The notes below the pieces were generated by a model. That model was not told the DNA's origin, ran no database searches, and was given only the letters and a program-made list of their open reading frames with translations. Below, in pieces: positions 20,180 to 32,394 of a stretch of 64,000 bases of DNA (position 1 is its first letter; each line of letters starts with the position of its first letter). The DNA is taken from NCBI GenBank assembly GCA_947095585.1, contig OX352761.1, positions 107,681,890 to 107,745,889 of the forward strand. Reading direction: 5' to 3'. The DNA comes from Nephrocerus scutellatus. Lineage: Eukaryota > Arthropoda > Insecta > Diptera > Pipunculidae. Position numbers and translations under genes: made by a program.

Positions 20180-23100
20180 ACCATTACAGTCAAGTTCGAT
20201 AGTCTGTCAGCAGATTCACCATTGCATTCAACATACCACTGCTTCTTTCTCTTACTGCCATACAACGGGATTAAGATCATTATTAATTTTCAAAATTGTC
20301 TGCTTCTAATCTAGTGAACCGCAGTGTATAAACTGGAATGATGCAGTTGGAACCAGCAGCTGTCAGATCAGACATCAGATTGCTGTTTCGTGTTGGAATG
20401 GCAAAGTGCAGTGGTAGTACATATGTATGCCTTTTGTTTATGTTTGTTGTTTATAGAATTTCTTGGTATTATCAGGTGGTGTTTTTTGTATAAAAAATAT
20501 ATTTGGAATTAGACACAGTTTGGGGTCTTATGTTTATCGTTTATTGGGGGCATTTAATTTAGGGCAGACTAAATAAAAAATATCACATACGCTTATTAAA
20601 CCTCCAGGAAAAGTCTTGTTTGGTGGGTGTCATAAAAAGACCAAAGCAAAGAGAAATATTAATAAGACAGACAAGCAAATTTTGGCCTCATTAATAAAAT
20701 TCTTGTTTTTTGGAATGAAAAGTACGACAGATGTGAGAAAATAGAAAACCTGCTTTTTTTTTTAGAGTAAATAAGAAAGTGTTGGTAACCAGTGAAATGT
20801 GTGTATGAATGTATACATAAATAACACGTATTGTAAAATAATATGTTTTGAATAAATAGCCATTTGCCATGTTAGTGGTTGGTGGTTTTTGTGACCGATA
20901 CTGAAAACAAATCATAATTTTTCAAAGTCAAAGTACACAGAGAATAGTAGCAGTGTCTCAACTTTTCATTTATATTTTTTTAAACAATTACTTCTTCCTG
21001 GTTGTGAGTGGCCCTTGCAATTCTTCCAAAATTAGTCCTCTTGCTAGGATATATCGCTAGTCTGATATATTTAATCTTAAAGAGTTGAATATGAAGAATA
21101 TCGGTTATGTTTTTGTGTCTGAGTTTTTCACTGGTTTGGAGATATTTTATATAATTTACATAAATTTAAAAAAAAACTGTTGGACATATTCACACTTCCC
21201 GGTTTGCAGGCGAATATATTTTAACTACATATGTACAGTATTCCTCTTATTTTTCGATGCCGTTAATTATTCTCCAAGAATATTTGTTGTTTTCTATTGA
21301 GTTTACGGCACATTTTATTGCTTTGACTACCTACATATGTCGCTGTAACTGTTTTTATATATTTCCTACTTCTACAAGGCTAGGAACTCGATTGTCGATT
21401 ACCACGGAAACGAAGCGTAGGCAACCAGGAAGTGGAAATCATTATTCTGTAAATCTTGTCTTTACTGCGTTACAACATCTAATGTTCATATCGCTTTTCA
21501 AGCGTTACATTTCTGAGATCTTCTATTTTAACCTATATCCAAACATTAACTATTCTTTTTATTAACATGGGATTAGGTACGAGTATATTTCAATTCGAGT
21601 CAAAACTTTAAATTATTTAAAATGCTCATTAGACTGCATTCGCATTGCATAAAACAAAATGGATGTATAGGTAAACATAAAACTTCTATTGATAATTATT
21701 TTAAATATCTGTCGATTGGACTTACTTTTTCTGCTCCAAAAAAATAATTCGAATAATTATATTCTAAATTTTGATATTTATTATTAACAAAACTGTACAC
21801 AAAAAAATTTTCCGTATATACACCACTAAGAAATTTTGATTCTGATTTCAACTAATTCGACATCAATAGAAGAAAACAAACGAATGTAGAAAAAAATATT
21901 TATTTCAGCGTTCAGCCACTTCCCCTTTAGAAGCAATCATACTAGACTAATCAAATATGTACTTTTTTCTGTTTAAAAAGTATAAAGACGTAGACTGGTT
22001 GAGGGAGAAGTGATATCATCAGAAAAAGCACGAAAATGTTTCGTTAAGTTTTAAGTGTTGCCGGCATATTTTTTTAAATAAAATTTTGTTTTAAATTAGT
22101 AATTGAGTGATGGGCGAAATTGGTTAATTTGCTAACCAAGATCAAACTCTTAAATTTAGATTAACTAGGTTAATTTAACCAGATCTTTTAACCAGGTTAT
22201 TAACCAGTTTGACTGTCGATTAGATTTATAGAAACTGAAAATGTGTCACGAGTAGACTAGTTTATTTTAGATTATGCTGAAAAATCGAAGAAAAAGTGAC
22301 AAGAGCTAATACACAAATAAAACGAACGACGAAAAACTGTTGCTATATAACTGTTTAGAAACAGATGCTGGTTTTAAAATAAAACTAGTTTAGGTTGTTT
22401 GCTCTAGCCTTTGATTGAGTGCTTGTGGACCTGATGTGATTTGCATTACATTTTCTTGAGCCATACCAGATATTCCTCACTCCTCAGTTCGTTGTTGGAG
22501 CCCAGAAGATGTTGGAACATTTGCATCTAAATAAATTATTGACGAAGTCTGATGGGTTATGGTTTCTGTTTAGTTTAGTTTATTTATATTTTTTGTACAA
22601 TACGACAACAGGGTCGTTATATGTAATTACAAGTAATTCCACTGTACTAACAGCAATAATTTTGTATGTATTAGCATGATATAACAAAGTTTAATGAAAA
22701 TTTATGTTTTGATATATAACAATAATAATAATAATACTTATAATAATAATAATAATACTTAATCGTAATGTTTTTAAATTGTGAGTTCAAGTACATATGA
22801 ATGAATTCTGTCCTCTCGCTTGACTCGGCTTGTAATTGTCTTGCTGTTACCGGCCTTTTGGAAGAGCGAAAAATATAGAGTTAATTTCCCCTCGATGCGA
22901 ATTTCCAACTTTTGCTTCAAAAATTGCTATAACAGGTCGATTTTGACGTAACGCTTGATTTACATTTTAGCCATGCGAGATAAAATGAGCAGGTCTGCTG
23001 CTTAATAAAAATTGTGGTTAGCCAGACGAGAGAAGTAGTATATTTTTCAATGTTACCATAATTCTATAGGTAATATTTCCCTTGCAGATACAAAATAACT

Positions 23101-23213
23101 ATAACATTCTTGTAATGTTGATCTCTTCTGGCTAACCTCAACTTGAATTTAACTATAGTCGCCCTGTTAATTTTTTCTCGCTAAATTAATTTAAAACTAC
23201 ATTAGATAATGGT
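20180..23213. other. gene-free stretch with simple repeats
   Basis: No gene was recognised; the longest frames (21085-21565) have no domain. There is a cluster of TTAACC/GGTTAA words at about 22120-22215 and an (AAT)n microsatellite at about 22719-22760. Confidence 0.4.
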
Positions 23214-23298
23214 GCTCTCACAATGGAACAACTTAATACTCAAGGCTAACAGGATTGTATGGATTTCCAACATAAAACGAGAAAACAAATGTGAGAGC
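23214..23298. mobile_element. MITE (GCTCTCACAAT family), 85 bp deletion derivative
   Basis: It begins GCTCTCACAATGGAACAACT and ends AATGTGAGAGC. It keeps the family core GGATTGTATGGATTTCCAAC but has lost about 55 bp. No target duplication is evident. Confidence 0.75.
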
Positions 23299-23545
23299 TA
23301 AAACCTTTTGGTTAAGACTAAATCCTTAATTGGTATTCTAAAGCCTGAAACAGAATCGCTTGCGATGCTGTGCGGTATTCAGACAGATCGCTTAGAAACA
23401 ACGTAAAATATTTGCGAACACAAAATCAGTGAGTTGGAGTCCACTGCACCGCATCGCGACAGCTCAGCCAAATTTCTAAAATACAATAGTTGCCACATTC
23501 GCTGTCATTCATTTGAAAGTAGGAAACTGATTTAAATATGCTGTA

Positions 23546-23765
23546 TTGCTTTGGCAAAGCCGGCTTGGCTTTACTAAGCAACAGCTTTTGGCTTTAAATT
23601 TTCGATGCATTTTAATTGTTATGTGTTAAACAAAACACCGCCTTACGGTGAGTACCATTACTATAAAATGGCTTTAGTTTTTAAATCCTAAAGATTTTTG
23701 GATTTATTTTCGGCTTTATGCTTATGCTATTGTTGTTGTAAGCCAAGGCGGCTTTGCCAAAGCAA
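23546..23765. mobile_element. MITE with 26-bp terminal inverted repeats
   Basis: The left end TTGCTTTGGCAAAGCCGGCT(TGGCTT) is matched at the right by (AAGCCA)AGGCGGCTTTGCCAAAGCAA, with one mismatch over 26 bp. Length is 220 bp with no coding frame. The ends are themselves partly palindromic (TTTGGCAAA). No target duplication was identified. Confidence 0.7.
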
Positions 23766-25000
23766 CACTGCAAATTATTTTTATTTTTTGTTTTGTCTTT
23801 TTGATAGCTGTCAGAAGACCAATCTGTTCAGTAGTTAATGAAAACAAGTGTTTTTTTTATTATAATTCGTAAATTTTGAAGAATAGTTGGTCAAGGGTTA
23901 ATTACTTGTTTCTCAAATTTCCGAATGAAAACAAAAACGTAAAAAAAACAGTAACCTGTGGCAGTAATTTGAAGTTGGGGTGACTACCGAATTATAATTA
24001 TTATTTATTTATTTATATATTTATTTATTTATATATATATTTATTTATAATAGTTATTTAAAGTTTTTAAATGGCGATGTAAGTCCTTCTTTACGTTTTC
24101 TAAAACGTTTGTATTTTCATATTTATGTTCTGTTCTGTTGTTTCCATTTTTTTGCCCGTTGATTAAGTATAATTTTCTTAGCATCTCATCTTCACATTAA
24201 TAAGAGAAAGAAAAAGTCCAAAACTTGTAATTTATGGATTGTTTGTAACAGTAATCAGTAATATCAACACTTTCAGTAGATTTTCAATATTACTTACCGT
24301 AATTTCGGCAATAAATAACTAGCTTATAACCATAGTTTGAAAAATTATCGCTGATATCCAGAGATAATCCAGAGTCACAATATCTTCTCAAATTCTTAAA
24401 GTATTTAATGTCGTTTTATTCCTTTTAGAAATATTCGCTCGAGCTCAGATTTTTTCATGACAAATCGAACACGAAAGGCGTGTTGTTGTAGTTAGTGAAA
24501 CGATGGGTAAATCTCCACAAAAATTACAGATCTGTTTTCGCTCTACGGTAGATTGGTTTTTTAGGGAAAATGAACAACTTGACAGCCAAAAGACCACTCT
24601 GCGCCAGATTTTAAAGGAAAAAAAAACGACATCAGTACCTGTGATCATGTTTCTATAGCCGCGTTCGATTGGACTCAAGAAGACAACACTTAACTTTAGT
24701 TAATTGAGCGACTCTTCGCTTAAATTGTGTTTCTGAAGGGAAGAGACTGTTCGATTGACACTCTTCACTGCAAACAAATGTCAAAACTAGAAAGTAAGAA
24801 AAGTGGCGTCTAGCGTTTTTACATAATTTACTAATTTTAAATTAAAATAAAAAGTCGCGATTCAATTAATATTCAAAATTAGTTAAAGCGTTAGGACTGA
24901 ATAGAAGTTTCGAATTACGCATTTAAAACACATATTTATGATCATGAAACAATCCGAAACAAGCAATGGTCTCTCAGAGAATTAAAGCGAGTAAGGACCT
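23766..25000. other. gene-free stretch with ATTT microsatellite
   Basis: (ATTT)n and (AT)n runs occupy 23998-24060. The minus-strand frame of 77 codons at 24445-24678 has no family signal and is not called. Confidence 0.4.
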
Positions 25001-25004
25001 AAGA

Positions 25005-25990
25005 AGGATGGTCAGCTATCAGCAGAAAAGGCTGAATAACACAGAATATTTTAGAATTGCAGGTGGCCGTAACTTTCTCTTACTGGTGGAAGTGCGATAA
25101 AACCTCCACGTGGTGGCCGCCGGTAATTTGCCTCCAATACAGGAGAAGTAAGGTTGGCGCGAGGTCAATAACCTCGCCCGTAAAAAAAACGTTATTACGG
25201 AACCCCAAATCAATCTCGGATACACTGATGAACGACGTCGACCACGGCAACATCGACATCGTTGGTAGAAAACTGGAAGCTTTCGTCCACATCGAGCGGG
25301 TGGCACGAAATCTTGGGCTGCACATAAATGAGAGCAAAACAAAGTACCTGGTGACCACGTAGAAGATCCACCATTGCTTGCAATGCAATCCTTTAACTAT
25401 CTCGGTCAACTGTAGCAGCCGATAACACTAGGAACCAGAAATACGCGCACGGTCGCTCAAAGCCAACAAAGCTTACTTTAGTCTGTCAAGACTCTTCAAA
25501 TCCAGGAATATAACCATAATATATCAAAGCTGCTGGTGTATAAGACAATGGTCATACCAGTACTTACATATATGGATCTGAAGCTTGGGTGCTTAGCAAA
25601 AAGCATTCTGACCTCTTAGCCGCGTTCGAGAGAAAAGCCTTACGGAGAATTGCTGGACCCGTATGTGAGGAAGGACGATTTCGGAGACTCTATAATAATG
25701 AGATCTACGAGCGTTACCGCGATGTCAACATCGTGAAGTTTATTAAGCTTGATAGGCTCCGGTGGGCAGAAAATCTAACCAGCATGAACGTCCTTTGTAG
25801 TAGGATTTATGGAACACAACAGCGAGTCCGGCCAAGCCCACGCTGGAAGTATGGACTAGACCAGAACGCCCAGAGTTTAGGGATGCCAAACTTGATGAAA
25901 TCGGCTTGAAATCGGGACCGGTGGAGATAATTTTTGTGGGAGGCCAGGACCGGACACCGATTGTAGAGCCAAATATGATGATGATGATGA
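25005..25990 (+). mobile_element. RTE-like LINE, copy C (5' end fused to RT C-terminus)
   Basis: The 5' segment (GGTCAGCTATCAGC onward, about 200 bp) is joined near 25225 directly to the RT thumb. Remnants of AYADDIDIVGRK, ARNLGLHINESKTKY and YLGSTVAADN are seen, with frameshifts. Then come VLTYMDLKLG, KHSDLLAAFERKALRRIAGPVCEEG and a 3' end with CGGACACCGATTGTAGAGCC and an (ATG)n tail at 25976-25990. Roughly 2 kb of the element (endonuclease and most of the RT) is deleted. Confidence 0.8.
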
Positions 25991-26268
25991 AAAACCTAAG
26001 AAGAAGTAAAATACGGCCTAAAGAAAGACGTCATATTGTCTACTGTACAACACATTTGATATGCGTGAGACTGGCCCAAAACTGGCCGACATTTTGAATT
26101 TGACCAACTTATTAAGTAAAAAGGCATATTTTGCTCTATGAGGAAAGCAAGTGCAATTTTCCATGGAATTTTTGATCTAATCTCAAAGCAAAATATATTA
26201 TTGATTTTCTATTCTTAAACAGATAAATATTAACTCTTGAGTATTCGTCCTTAGTTGCAGCCTGTTGT

Positions 26269-26450
26269 TCCCGGGCACTTTGCTACCCGCACACATGAAC
26301 CTCCGGGGTGACGGGACGGTATTATAGCCTATAACTTTCCCCTACCTGCCAATAATATATCTTAAAAATTCTAAAAATTCAGTTTAAAAATGTGGCTGAT
26401 ATTAACATTTTACATTCCTGTGTGTAAAATAAAATAACTACTAATCAAAC
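26269..26450 (+). repeat. dispersed repeat with CCCGGGCACTTTGCTACCCG
   Basis: Second copy of the 9645-9930 repeat in the same orientation, with the same ending phrase AAAATAACTACTAATCAA. It lacks the internal duplication. Confidence 0.65.
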
Positions 26451-26690
26451 AAATGCAGTTTTCGAGACTAATGTGTATAAAATTTGAAGAAAATCGGGTT
26501 AATTTTTTTAAAACACCTGTATGCAATTTGTGAAATGGGGACCCCTTGACCCAGCAGTCTGACCACTTTCAAAATATACCTATACATACCGGACATACAT
26601 ACATACATACATACATACAAAGTTTCACTTTTCGATTTCACGTGTATTTGTTGTTGTTTTAGAAAGAGCGAGTTCATTTCAGGAAAAAAA
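26451..26690 (-). repeat. dispersed repeat related to 1.97-2.4 kb and to the modular repeat
   Basis: On the minus strand it carries TCAAGGGGTCCCCAT and a (TATG)n run as at 2.0-2.1 kb. It also has one module of the GATTTTCTTCAAATTTTATA class. Confidence 0.5.
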
Positions 26691-26837
26691 TCATAACTCG
26701 AGAATGGCTGGACCTATTTTGGATCTTACTAACCATCATCACTCCTCCCTGCACCTTCCCTAAAAATGTTATGGCAATCGGTTGAGCCGTTCTCGAGTTA
26801 TGGAGTGTCAATCAAAATGTACACTTCTTTTTATATA

Positions 26838-28805
26838 CAGGGTGTATCCGTTAAGGTGGCAAATACTTAAAGGGATGATTCCTTGGTTAAATTCGTGAAA
26901 TAAATCGTATGGGAGGGGTGGGGGGGTCTAATTTCACCCCCTGCGGTGTACGTAGCGTTTTAATGCGAAGAGATGTACTTTTGACTTTACATCAATTCAC
27001 ACCCTGTAACTCTTGAACGCTTCTAGCTACAAGGCCACTGATGGTCATTTTTAAAAGAAAATTATATTTTTAAGACGAAACAATAAACATTTTCTTAAAT
27101 TCTTGAAACCGTTACCGATATAAACGTCTTCAAATCAAAAAATGTTATTTCGTTTCTTAAATTTTATTTTCAAACGCGAATATTTCGAAAATCGCTTTCG
27201 GATAACTTTTGTTTAACAAATGCAATAATAAAGCCTATTCAATTTTCTACAAATCCACCTCACAATATTTATGCATTCGGTCAACAGGAGCAGGGTTAAA
27301 AGTGAAAGTTTCTAAAATGAACGAAGACGTACTTTTGACCTTACATGACTTCACACCCTATAACTCTCGAACCCTTCCAGATACAAGGTTACTATAAATC
27401 TTTTTTGAAAGAAGAGTACATTTTTAAGATCAAACAATCTACTTTTTTTTTAATTATTTAAGCGATAGCGATAAATTTTTTTTTAAATAATTGTATTCAC
27501 AAACATGATTAATTTGAGAAATGCTATCGGATACATTTTTTTGACAAATGAGGTATTAAAGCCTATTCAATCTCCTACAAATCCATATCAAAATATTTGT
27601 GCATTCAGTCAAAAAGAGGGCGATAGTGCGGGTTGTGTTACTACTACTACGCATAAGAAGGGTTGCATGACGTCCTAGTGTTCCTGCAGCAACAGTGCAA
27701 CAAAATTACACGGGCAGTGGATGCACTCTTACCACTTCACTCTAGTGCATAGTCTGCTTCAAAAGGACTTACCAAGAAGGACCTAATTTTGGGAGTCGAT
27801 TTCACAACATCGAATGGACACATAAAATTGGTGGTCAAAATGGACACATTCCTTTTGGGTATGCCCTGTTAAAGCAGATTATGCACTGGAGTGAACTGGA
27901 AAGGGTGCATCCGTTCCACGTGTTATTTTGTTGCACTCTTGCTACGGGAACACTGAGACGTCATGCAACTCTTCTTATGCGTAGTAGTAGTAACACAACC
28001 CGCACTATCGCCCTCTTTTTGACTGAATGCACAAATATTTTGATATGGATTTGTAGGAGATTGAAAAGGCTTTAATACCTCATTTGTCAAAAAAATGTAT
28101 CCGATAGCATTTCTCAAATTAATCATGTTTGTGAATACAATTATTTAAAAAAAATTAATTTTGAAGGCCTTCATATCGCTATCGCTTAAATAATTAAAAA
28201 AAAAATAGATTGTTTCATCTTAAAAATGTACTCTTCTTTCAAAAAAGATTTATAGTAACCTTGTATCTGGAAGGGTTCAAGAGTTATAGGGTGTGAAGTC
28301 ATGTAAGGTCAAAAGTACGTCTTCGTTCATTTTAGAAACTTTCACTTTTAACCCTGCTCCTGTTGACCGAATGCATAAATATTGTGAGGTGGATTTGTAG
28401 AAAATTGAATAGGCTTTATTATTGCATTTGTTAAAAAAAAATTATCCGAGAGCGATTTTCGAAATATTCGCGTTTGAAAATAAAATTTAAGAAAATAAAT
28501 AACATTTTTGGATTTGAAGACGTTTATATCGGTAACGGTTTCAAGAATTTAAGAAAATGTTTATTGTTTGGTGTTATAAATATAATTTTCTTTTAAAAAT
28601 GACCAACAGTGGCCTTGTAGCTAGAAGCGTTCAAGAGTTACAGGGTGTGAAGTGATGTAAGGTCAATAGTACATCTCTTGGCATTAAAACGCTACGTACA
28701 CCGCAGGGGGTGAAAATAGACCCCCCCCTCCAATACGATTTTTTTCACGAAATTAACCAAGGAATCATCCCTTGAAGTATTTGCCACCTTAACGGATACA
28801 CCCTG
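26838..28805. mobile_element. 1.97-kb foldback element, about 0.92-kb inverted arms
   Basis: The left arm (26838-27760) starts CAGGGTGTATCCGTTAAGGT. The right arm (27871-28805) is its inverted copy, ending ACCTTAACGGATACACCCTG. They face each other across a 110-bp unique loop. TATATA lies outside both ends, so the target duplication may be TA. Arm match is high, with scattered substitutions and small indels. Each arm itself contains two diverged direct repeats of about 300-350 bp (left arm about 26974-27297 and 27329-27624), both starting GTACTTTTGAC(C/T)TTACAT and including TTCACACCCT(A/G)TAACTCT. No transposase is encoded; frames here are mirror artefacts. The end sequence and TA flank hint at a Tc1/mariner-type relation, unproven. 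Confidence 0.9.
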
Positions 28806-28872
28806 TATATAGATATAATTATAATTAAAAGGTTGTATGCATACCATGTTCATTTCCGCGTTGAAATTGACG

Positions 28873-29410
28873 GTGTCTGGCTAATTGTTCTCGCACAATT
28901 GTTCTCAGGCAATTGTTCTCGCACAATTATTCTCGAACAATTCTTCTCGTTCTTCTCAGGAAATTCTTCTCAAAATTTTATTTTGCTAAAATAAAAAATT
29001 ACTTAATAAATGAAGTTTTTCCTTTTAAAAGGCGTTTTGGTAGTTTATCGACACACTGTAAAATACAGTGCGCTCAATTAATTTATATTTATATAGAAGT
29101 TTTTCCTTTTAAAAAGGCGGGTTTGAAAATTATGGACACACTGTATAATACAAAGCGCTCAATTAATTTAATTAATAATTAATTTCTATGCAGTCATGAT
29201 TAGAAAATTTTAATGTGAATAATGCAGTTGCATCGAAAAGAATTAGTTTAATTATTCGGCGGTCGATATTTAGTGAATAAACGCCATAATATTTAACAAA
29301 ATTTTTTGAGAAAAATCGTGTGGGAATAATTGTTCGAGAACAATTGTGCGACAACAATTGTCTGAGAACAATTGTGCGAGAATAATTGTGCGAGCACAAT
29401 TAGCCTAGAC
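28873..29410. mobile_element. 538-bp foldback element with 14-bp repeated arms and 12-bp TSD
   Basis: The ends are inverted (GTGTCTGGCTAATTGTTCTC and its counterpart at the right, ending GCACAATTAGCCTAGAC). Each arm is a run of 14-bp units, TTGTTCTCGCACAA with variants: at least four clear units at 28885-28940 and about five at 29330-29401. The same 12 bp, TTGAAATTGACG, sits directly outside both ends (28861-28872 and 29411-29422). The centre holds a diverged 75-80-bp tandem pair (about 29010-29084 and 29097-29170) sharing GAAGTTTTTCCTTTTAAAA and GACACACTGTA. No coding capacity. Confidence 0.9.
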
Positions 29411-29422
29411 TTGAAATTGACG

Positions 29423-30560
29423 ACAACTTACACCATAATAAAAAATCTCTACTTTGAATTTCAACTCCACTTAACCCAGTTGAAACTTAGTTTAACGAAA
29501 CTCAACTCAAGCCTGTTTCTCTGAGCGCTTTCCTAGGTTCAACCTGTCTCCATGGAAACGAGATATTTTCCTTGCTTGTTGGCGAGTGGATGCTTATTGA
29601 AGGTTAATTGGAGTTATGTTGTTGTTAATGTTATGTGTACTACATTAACTCACTAGGACAATAGCCTCCAATAAGCACTCCACACACACTTGCCTAGATT
29701 AATGCATGGTAAGCTGTTTAAATGCATTAAAAGGTTAGATCAAAACAAAACTAATAAAACATAAAACTTTATTTAATGCAGTAAGATTCTATACCTTCAA
29801 AATTGAAATTAACTTTCCTCGAAGTAATGTTATTGATGTAACACCTGCACTTAACTACATACGGCATGATTCTGAAATTGTTATTTTCTGGCCCAATATT
29901 CAAAACAAAACATTAAGTAATTGAATTTTTTATATTTTCATTACTATAAATAGCATAGCATGACACGATATATCCATATGTCGTGATCTGATGTGTCCAC
30001 TGAGGAATTCTAAAACAGTTTCAAACGTTTATCAGACAAATAGTACGAGAATGCTGCTAATATGCATAGCTAACCAGGGAGCCTAATGATTGACCATTGG
30101 CTAACATGATAAGCATTAGTTTTGAAATGAATGTTGTTAGTCGTTTAAGCTACGGTACCGCTGTTATGGTGAAAACATGCTGGGGCTGCATTAGTTTGTA
30201 AACAGAGCAGAGTATATTGTTTACTATAATTTCAGACGTCTGTGCACTTTTTATATACACAATAAGAAAGCACCTTACAACACAATAGGTATCATAACAC
30301 TGCTGGGAATTGGCGACCGTTCTAATGTTGCAGTAAAAAATAAATCTTACGAAAAATATAAGGCGTGTCCAAAAAAGAATGTTATTTAGACAACAATGCT
30401 GAAACAGTTATGAAAAGGAACAAAATAAATCTTATGTCTTCGGCTGGATAGTACTAAGTAACGAAACTTTTTCTTATTTTCTAGTTAATCAAAATCCTGA
30501 TTATTGACAGGATTTCTTACATAAATTTCTTTAGTATTTTCAGTTCAGGATTGAGTGTCG
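29423..30560. other. gene-free stretch
   Basis: No gene was recognised. A small inverted pair, GTGGATGCTTATTGAAGG (about 29586) and CCTCCAATAAGCACTCCAC (about 29668), may be a short hairpin or MITE. Confidence 0.35.
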
Positions 30561-30700
30561 CGGCTATTTGGGTTGTGTGTTGGACAACTGAGCGAGGGTT
30601 CGAAGTTCAATTCCCAGAAAAAAAAACAACCGAAATCGTTTTCACTGCCTCAAATGTGTGACAAATGTCGGAGTGTAATAATTTCAGTTGCTTAATTCGC
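30561..30700 (+). mobile_element. possible tRNA-like SINE head
   Basis: TGGGTTGTGTGTTGGACAAC and GGGTTCGAAGTTCAATTCCC resemble weak A and B boxes of a tRNA-derived SINE. An A-rich run and unrelated sequence follow. No second copy was seen, so confidence is low. Confidence 0.3.
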
Positions 30701-30707
30701 CGTCATT

Positions 30708-32250
30708 GTGGTATATATAGCTTACAATTATAGGTTCCTTCCATTTGTGCACAATAATATAACACGCCTCTCTTTCTTTCTTTCCTGTCCTGTCCTGGGA
30801 TCTTCTTCTATTGTCCTTTTCCATGTCTTGCTAGGACGGCCAACTCGGCGGCTTCCTTGTGTATTCCAGTCGAGTTCTAGTTTCGTAATATCGTCCGTTG
30901 GCTTTCTCAAAGTGTGGCCAATCCAGCTCCATTTTGGTCGTCTGATGGTGATCGCGATTGCTTCCTAAAGCGTTACTCTCCACAAGTCTTGATTGTGATA
31001 ATGTCCGGCCATCTTAGTCTCAGTATCCTGCTTATGCACTTGTTGACGAAGACTTGGAGGTGCGTCGAAATTGATGCACTTGTTGACGAGGACTTGGGAG
31101 CGCGTCAAAATTGACTCTGTGACTTTCCACGTTTCGCAGCCATACAAGAGTACTGAGAGAACGTTAGATCTGAAGATAGTTAGCTTCAGATTCCGAGAGA
31201 TTTGCGAGGAGTTCCAGATATTATTTAGCATACTAGGAGCGTCGCGCCTTGTTTACACGAGAGCACACATCCTAGTCAGCACCACCATTTTTTGACATCC
31301 AGCTGCCCAAATAACAAAACTCATCGACTTTCTCTATCTGATGTCCGTCAACCGAGAGATCATATGTTCCACTAGTAGTTTTGTTTTTCTGACGTTAATT
31401 TTTAAACCCACTTTGTTAGCGTGGAGTTTTAGTGAGTTTAATTTTCACATGTCACATAGCGATTGTTATAGGAGTCAGATATCGTCGGCATAGTCCAGGT
31501 CTTCCTGCTCCAGCAACGATGATCGCCACTTGCGGCTTATAGCGTTGTGATCAATCTGGTTGTTGTACATGTGATCAGGAGAGGTCCATTTGGCTTTGTG
31601 GATGTTTTTGTGGGGAAAAATTGTGCCTCCAATGACGATTAGAACATAGATCAGCAAACTTTTCACCGTTGTCATTTATAGAACCAAGGCCGTGGTTTCC
31701 CATGACATGTTCCTAATCACTGTTGTTGCTGCCTATCTTTGCGTTAAGGTCACCCATCAAAATAGCGATGTCACTATTCCGTAGTTGATCTTATTAATTA
31801 AGACGCAAGTAAAACGTGTCTACTTCTTCAGAGGTGGCTTGTTCTGTTGGTGCGTAAACTTCAACAAACACGACCTGTCGAACAGCAGATTTAAATCTTG
31901 CAATAATAATTCTATCGGATATTGCTTGCCAGTCCTGGAACGATCTCCTCGCGCCTTTAGAGAGTAGAAATCCCACTCTATTGGCATGGTGTTCTCCTGC
32001 AGGCTTACCCGAAAAAATTAGAAACTCGCCGGTAGATGTTCGTTTTTCCCCTACTCCAGGCCATCTCACCTCACTAAGTACAAGAATCTCTAGATGGTAT
32101 TTACGAAATTCTTTTGGTAATTGTGCAAGCGTTGTTGTCTTGACGAGCGTGCGAATGTTCCAAGTTCCAAAACGTGTCCTTTTCCGTTGGCCAAAGGTCA
32201 TTGTTGATAAATTCGATATATATTCATTTGTTTTTGTTTGTTTCAAGAAT
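30708..32250 (-). mobile_element. AP-endonuclease LINE (family 2), internally deleted
   Basis: On the minus strand the element opens with an intact AP-endonuclease start: FGTWNIRTL, then VLSEVRWPG, FSGKPAGEHHANRVGFLLSK and VVFVEVYAPTEQAT. The domain breaks near 31.79 kb (frameshift). Scraps such as HNAISRKWR (the end of the endonuclease) are then fused to DLDYADDI (RT palm). It finishes with the thumb, LTIFRSNVLSVLLYGCETW, and the C-terminal DWNTQGSRRVGRPSKTWKRT. About 1 kb of RT is missing. The class is the RTE/BovB-like group often labelled craniofacial development protein 2-like. Confidence 0.8.
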
Positions 32251-32394
32251 CAATTAATTCAGTTGAGTGGTGATTGGCCAACCGCAACCTAGGTCGACAT
32301 GAAGCGCCGCCGACCAAGGCTAGTCCCCTTCTTATTTAGCCCCGACCCAAGCTAATACAAATCGGATTGGGTACCGAAATCGTTCACTTGATTT

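Noticed and set aside
22115..22220. Cluster of TTAACC/GGTTAA words
   Set aside because: The words are irregularly spaced, with no defined ends. They could be a decayed transposon end, but nothing supports a specific call.
27923..28126. Open frames inside the foldback arms, similar on both strands
   Set aside because: They are mirror images caused by the inverted repeat and show no protein domain.
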